In this document: piece by piece, positions 59,001-64,000 of the stretch | Position numbering within the stretch: position 1 is the first letter of the stretch | Layout of the letters: each line of letters opens with the position of its first letter | Assembly (NCBI RefSeq): GCF_027579695.1 | Contig: NC_083590.1 | Location: 20,218,610 to 20,282,609 of the forward strand | DNA: 64,000 bases | DNA from: Neoarius graeffei | Lineage: Eukaryota > Chordata > Actinopteri > Siluriformes > Ariidae | Direction of reading: 5' to 3' | Made by a program: the position numbers and the translations under genes | The notes under the pieces: model-generated | Seen by the model: the letters and a program-made list of their open reading frames with translations, nothing else | What the model was told of the DNA's origin: nothing | The model's database searches: none

Positions 59001-59866
59001 CACTGGCCACTAGGCGGTGTGTATGACTGTAACTACTAACACTGGCCACTGGGGGGGGGGGGGGGGGGTATGACTGGTAATTACTAACACTGGCCACTAG
59101 GCGGTGTGTATGTCTGGTAATTACTAACACTGGCCACTAGGCGGTGTGTATGACTGGTAATTACTAACACTGGCCACTAGGCGGTGTGTGTGACTGGTAA
59201 TTAACACTGGCCACTAGGCGGCGTGTGTGACTGGCAATTACTAACACTGGCCACTAGGCGGTGTGAATGACTGGTAATTACTAACACTGGCCACTAGGCG
59301 GCTTGTATGATTGGTAATTAACACTGGCCACTAGGCGGCATGTGACTGGCAATTACTAACACTGGCCACTAGGCGGTGTGTATGACTGGTAATTACTAAC
59401 ACTGGCCACTAGGCGGTGTGTATGACTGGTAATTACTAACACTGGCCACTAGGCGGTGTGTATGACTGGTAATTACTAACACTGGCCACTAGGCGGTGTG
59501 TATGACTGGCAATTACTAACACTGGCCACTAGGCGGCGAGTGTGACTGGCAGTTACTAACACTGACCACTAGGCGGCGAGTGTGACTGGTAATTACTAAC
59601 ACTGGCCACTAGGCGGCGTGTGTGACTGGCAATTACTAACACTGGCCACTAGGCGGCGTGTGTGACTGGTAATTACTAACACTGGCCACTAGGCGGCGTG
59701 TGACTGCCAATTACTAACACTGGCCACTAGACGGCGTGTGTGACTGGTAATTACTAACACTGGCCACTAGGCGGCGTGTGTGACTGGTAATTACTAACAC
59801 TGGCCACTAGGCGGCGTGTGTGACTGTAATTACTAACACTGGCCATTAGGCGGCGTGTGTGACTGG
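59001..59866. repeat. 40-bp minisatellite (C copy)
   Basis: Paralogue of 7184-8010. Also about twenty-two units, but in a different order, with a pure G run of about 18-20 bases in the second unit. Confidence 0.95.
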
Positions 59867-61180
59867 TGGTACACGTACAAACCACAAAAAATCGACTCGA
59901 TGGGTTTACCATTTTTTCTTAGTTCTGGTGCTCCGCTCAGGAGCTCCGCTAAAAAGTCAGGAGATACATTTCTTGGGGCAAATTTTATCGGATACGACGG
60001 TTTAACACGCAAAACAAACACACGTGATGGGAGTGGTAAGATGGCGGCCAGATGGCTTTAATCGTTCCTCCAGCAAGGAATGGGCTACGAGCTCTCCAGA
60101 TGTTTACATACAGCTCAGTGGTAGGGATACAGGGCTGGTGAAAAGGTAACAGATTAAGCAAACCGGAAAGGTTTGTTTATTTATTCATTCATTCAAGTTT
60201 GTTTGTTTGTTTGTTTGTTTTTATTGGTCAATTTGAAAAGCATAAGTATTGACGCGCGTGCTCACTCTCCAGTCCTTTAGGTGGCGGCACGATACCGTAA
60301 CTTCCGTTATCAAACAGCCTCAATTAGAAGAAGAAGAAGGGGGCGTAATCATTCATACAGCACTACAAAATGGCGAACTCAGCAGTGAGTGATTTCGGAC
60401 ACAGGGAATGTCTTCAATAAAATAGATTATTTGATAGAATTTAGTGAATTTGTTTGTGGTGTGTATTTTAATTAATTAAGAGCTTTTTAAATGAATTAAA
60501 GCTATTTTTAGGAAACTCCCAAGTTTGTACCATATGGGCTCGCCTTTGTGTCCCATGTGTATCAATGAGCCTTTGACACCATGAGCCTGCCACTTTTGTT
60601 CGGTACTAACCACTGCATACCAGGAACACCCCACAAGATGTGCCATTTTGGAGATGCTCAGACCCAGTCATCTCGCCATCACAATGTGGCCCTTGTCAGA
60701 GTCGCTCAGATCCTCACGCTTGCCCATTTTTCCTGCTTCCATCACATCAACTTCATGAACTGACTGTTCTCTTCTCTTGCTGCCTAATGTATCCCACCCC
60801 TTGGCAAGTGACATTGTCACGAGATAATGAATGTTATTCACTACTTCACCTGTCAGGGGTTTTAATGTTATGACTGATGGGTGTGTGAAGTCTGAGGCAC
60901 ATGTAAAGAAATGCTGTTGGAAAAAAAACAGCTTAAAAATAATGAAGTGAAATGTTTCAACATTAAAAAAATATTATAAACAATCAGTAAACCATAATAA
61001 ATGAAACAAAATCATCGATGTTTGGTGTGAGACGACCCTTTGCTTTAAAAAACAAAATAGTAGTCTCAGGTCCAGTGAGTGCAGTTTTATGCGGAAATGA
61101 GCTGTAGGTTTTACTGAGCATCTTCCAGAACAAGCCACAGTTCTTCTGGACACTTTGACTGTCACACTCGCTTCTTCATT
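59867..61180. other. C-only block containing MHC-upstream-like and repeat sequence
   Basis: Not present in A between the minisatellite and the following flank. About 60420-60530 resembles the region upstream of the MHC leader exons (TTGATAGAATTTAGTGAATTTGTTT). About 60540-60870 looks like a widespread fish interspersed repeat. No gene supported. Confidence 0.5.
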
Positions 61181-61318
61181 TTACACCAAAATCCAGTAGC
61201 CTTCATTATGTTTTGTTTTTTAATCTGAAAAGTGCTCTCTTATGGAAGCTACTGCTCAGATACAAACTTTTTTTTCTGTAACATTTTGTGCTGGAAAATG
61301 AAACGAACGTTTGGACTC

Positions 61319-61580
61319 TAAAATGTTTTTGTACTGACTCGATAATGTAGAAGTCGTAAAATAGAAATCTATAACAAAGTTTGTATGAAATAAAATAGGG
61401 TGCCTAAAATGTTTTTGTACTGACTCGATAATATAGAGGTCGTAAAATAGAAATCTATAACAAAGTTTGTATGAAATAAAATAGGGTGCCTAAAATGTTT
61501 TTGTACTGACTCGATAATATAGAGGTCGTAAAATAGAAATCTATAACAAAGTTTGTATGAAATAAAATAGGGTGCCTAAG
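61319..61580. repeat. 86-bp segment repeated three times in tandem
   Basis: TAAAATGTTTTTGTACTGAC starts at 61319, 61405 and 61491. Block A has one copy (about 8538). Confidence 0.95.
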
Positions 61581-62817
61581 ACTTTTGCACAATACTCTGT
61601 GTGTGAATTTTTTACTCTACGTTCACTGGATATGAGCAGTTGCATGCTTTGACTACTCTACTACTAGGATATCAGCTCATATACCATGAGTAGAGAAAAA
61701 CAAAATGGCGGAGCGTGTTGCTGAACCAACCGAGGACAAAATAAAAACTCTACTTGAAAAGCAACAAGATATGGAATGGAAGTATTTCATTATAAGAATG
61801 TATATTTTTATTAGCTCAGCCACAGGATGAGCTTATGCAATCACACATCGTCCATCCGTCATCATCTGTCATCGTCTGTCCACAATTTACAAAAATTGCT
61901 ACTCCTACAGGATTGATCGGATTTTGATCAAACTCACATACAATGTTCCCCAGGTGGTTGTGCATAAAATTTGTCAAGATGGTGGCACCACCTGTCATAT
62001 TTATGATTTTATGGACGTCTTGGCTGGTATGAGCTTTGGCCTCATTAAGGCTATTTTTTATTTTTCAAGAATTATTATTATTATTTTAGCATTTTTCACA
62101 AATTGCTACCGTCATTTTGCCGGTTTGTTTACATTGTAATTAAAAAAATTACATTGTAATTATAAAAATGATTTTGTCAGACATTTTGTGTAAAGTTTTT
62201 ATTTATCACATTTGCAAAAAAATAAAAATGCTGTTTCTCAAAATCCAGTGAATGTGGATAGAATAAAACCATTATTCCACTCAGTCTCATCGTACATGGC
62301 TTATAGCCAACTTGGCGCTATGTGCCTTTTCAGCTATCAGCTCATGTACGACTCGATTTTGTGGAATAACTGTGAAATATATATATATAAAACGACATGA
62401 TATATGACTGAGTATCAGAACATACCCATACCTAGTTTGCATTGTCTCTTTCTTTGTGTCTATGTTTTGCAAATTGTTTTGGTTTGGTGTGTTGCAGGCT
62501 CAATGCTGTAGGCACTCATCAGCATGTTCAGACTGAGCGCCGTAATGTTCTAAATTACTTCAGGAATTATCAGCTTCGTTTAGGTTTGGTTCTAAAATGT
62601 CTATGCTAGAGATTTTGGACCAATGGATTTTTTTTTTCTTTTTAGGATGACACCTAATTGCTAAAAAAAGTGGTAGCCAAATTGGAACATCATGCTTTAA
62701 GACTCTTACATCACCACACTCTTGAGTTCTGATTGGTCAGATGATGATTCATTTTCTACATTAACTGTAGTGCTCGCTATAAGGCAAGTCTCAGACAAGT
62801 CATCTGACTTTCTAATA

Positions 62818-64000
62818 CAGTGCCTTGAAAAAGTATTCATACCCCTTGAACTTTTTCATATTTTTCCACCTTACAACCACGAACTTAAAAGTTTTTTATT
62901 GAGATTTTATGTGATAGACCAACACAGAGTAGCGCATAATTGTGAAGTGAAACGAAAATGATAAATGGTCTTCAAAATTTTAAACAAATAAAAATCTGAA
63001 AAATGTGGTGTGCATTAGTATTCAGCCCCCCTGCGTCAATACTTTGTAGAACCACCTTTTGCTGCAATTACAGCTGCAAGTCTTTTGTGGTATGTCTCTA
63101 CCAGCTTTGCACATCTAGACACTGAAATGTTTGCCCATTCTTCTTTGCAAAATAGCTCAAGCTCAGCCAGATTGGATGGAGAGCGTCTGTGAACAGCGAT
63201 TTTCAAGTCTTGCCACAGATGCTCAATGGGATTTAGGTCTGGACTTTGACTGAGCCATTCTAACACATGAATATTCTTTGACCTAAACCATTCCATTATA
63301 GCTCTGGCTGTATGTTTAGGCTCATTGTCTTGCTGGAAGGTGAATCTCCTTCCCAGTCTCAAGTCTTTTGCAGCCTCCAACAGGTTTTCTTCCAGGATTG
63401 CCCTGTATTTAGCTCCATCCATCTTCCCATCAACTCTGACCAGCTTCCCTGTCCCTGCTGAAGAAAAGCATCCCCATAGCATGATGCTGCCACCACCATG
63501 TTTCACAGTGGGGATGGTGTGTGCAGGGTGATGAGCAGTGTTAGTTTTCCGCCACACATGGCGCTTTGCATTTAGGCCAAAAAGTTCAACTTTGGTCTCA
63601 TCTGACCAAAGCACCTTCTTCCACATGTTTGCTGTGTCCCCTACATGGCTTCTGGCAAACTGCAAATGGGACTTCTTATGCCTGTCTTTCAACAATGGCT
63701 TTCTTCTTGCCACTCTTCCAAAAAGGCCAGATTTGTGGAGTGTACGACTTATAGTTGTCCTGTGCACAGATTCTCCCACCTGAGCTGTGGATTTCTGCAG
63801 CTCCTCCAGAGTGATCATGGGCCTCTTGGCTGCTTCTCTGACCAGTGCTCTCCTTGCTCGCCCTGTTAGTTTAGGTAGACGGCCATGTCTTGGTAGGTTT
63901 GCAGTTGTGCCATACTTTTTCCATTTTTGAATGATGGATTGAACAGTGTTTCTTGAGATGTTCAGAGCTTGGGATATTTTTTTATAACCTAACCCTGCTT
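62818..64000 (-). mobile_element. Tc1-like transposon, truncated by the window edge
   Basis: The terminal inverted repeat begins CAGTGCCTTGAAAAAGTATT right after a TA (62816-62817), the Tc1/mariner target. Block A has the empty TA site at about 9850, so the insertion is younger than the A/C duplication. The second end lies beyond the window. Confidence 0.95.
63036..64000 (-). CDS. Tc1-like transposase (N-terminus beyond the window)
   Basis: Cut-and-paste transposase of the Tc1 family. About 320 codons are visible without a stop, out of a usual 340 or so. From the edge: a helix-turn-helix region (YKKISQALNISRNTVQSIIQ), a GRPR-like linker (RHGRLPKLTGRARRALV), a second DNA-binding part, and then the catalytic domain. 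The DDE residues are in VLWSDETKVELFG, FQQDNEPKHTARA and SPDLNPIEHLWQDL (spacing typical of DD34E). The glycine-rich GGGSIMLWGCFS motif is present, and it ends GGSTKY then TGA. All catalytic residues seen are intact, so this may be a recently active copy. Confidence 0.93.
   Translation of the reverse strand, partial: AGLGYKKISQALNISRNTVQSIIQKWKKYGTTANLPRHGRLPKLTGRARRALVREAAKRPMITLEELQKSTAQVGESVHRTTISRTLHKSGLFGRVARRKPLLKDRHKKSHLQFARSHVGDTANMWKKVLWSDETKVELFGLNAKRHVWRKTNTAHHPAHTIPTVKHGGGSIMLWGCFSSAGTGKLVRVDGKMDGAKYRAILEENLLEAAKDLRLGRRFTFQQDNEPKHTARAIMEWFRSKNIHVLEWLSQSPDLNPIEHLWQDLKIAVHRRSPSNLAELELFCKEEWANISVSRCAKLVETYHKRLAAVIAAKGGSTKY

Larger units (their letters stand above)
47800..62815. repeat. 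Paralogous block C
   Basis: The 47805-56060 part matches block B, and the 52692-62815 part matches block A closely. Insertions private to C: SINEs at 50653 and 51391, the element at 56528, about 1.3 kb at 59867-61180, and the Tc1 at 62818. Confidence 0.85.

Noticed and set aside
63325-63869. Plus-strand open frames of 60-81 codons
   Set aside because: Antisense shadows of the Tc1 transposase.

Overview
The window looks like teleost fish nuclear DNA. It holds vertebrate MHC class I exons with GT-AG introns, many tRNA-headed SINEs of a type common in bony fish, Tc1, hAT, PIF-Harbinger and TTAA-target DNA transposons, an L2-type and an RTE-like LINE, a Penelope-like fragment, and long (TA)n tracts. 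The SINE tail, the Tc1 abundance and the possible L-lineage MHC suggest an otophysan, perhaps a catfish. That placement is inference only.

The host genes I can support are three paralogous MHC class I genes, all on the minus strand. Gene A (1-4130) is cut by the left edge, so only its leader exon and the start of alpha1 are visible. Gene B (35380-46089) and gene C (48344-55358) are complete: leader, alpha1, alpha2, alpha3 (Ig C1), transmembrane and a very short tail. Their exons join in frame to 338 and 333 codons with no stop. They keep the alpha2 and alpha3 cysteine pairs but lack the usual Lys-Trp of classical class I alpha2, so they are probably nonclassical (L-like lineage is a guess).

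Layout: 1-9850 is paralogous block A. 9930-33350 is a non-duplicated transposon-rich stretch with no host gene that I recognise. 33355-47700 is block B and 47800-62815 is block C, with B and C in direct tandem across a (CATA)n tract. A and C are nearly identical over about 10 kb, while B is more diverged and rearranged. A Tc1 element with an uninterrupted transposase frame starts at 62818 and runs off the right edge.

Because the blocks are paralogous, many mobile elements can be read against an empty site in a sister copy: a Tc1, SINEs, an L2, an RTE-like LINE, two TTAA elements and several Harbinger elements. The most unusual signals are two different TAA-target elements in the same site of a Penelope-like fragment in A and C; a transposon-like element (28257-31118) with GACGT-rich ends and exons resembling a DUF4806-type protein; three tandem copies of one AT-rich unit, each broken by a different transposon; and a long near-perfect inverted repeat at 15261-15580.
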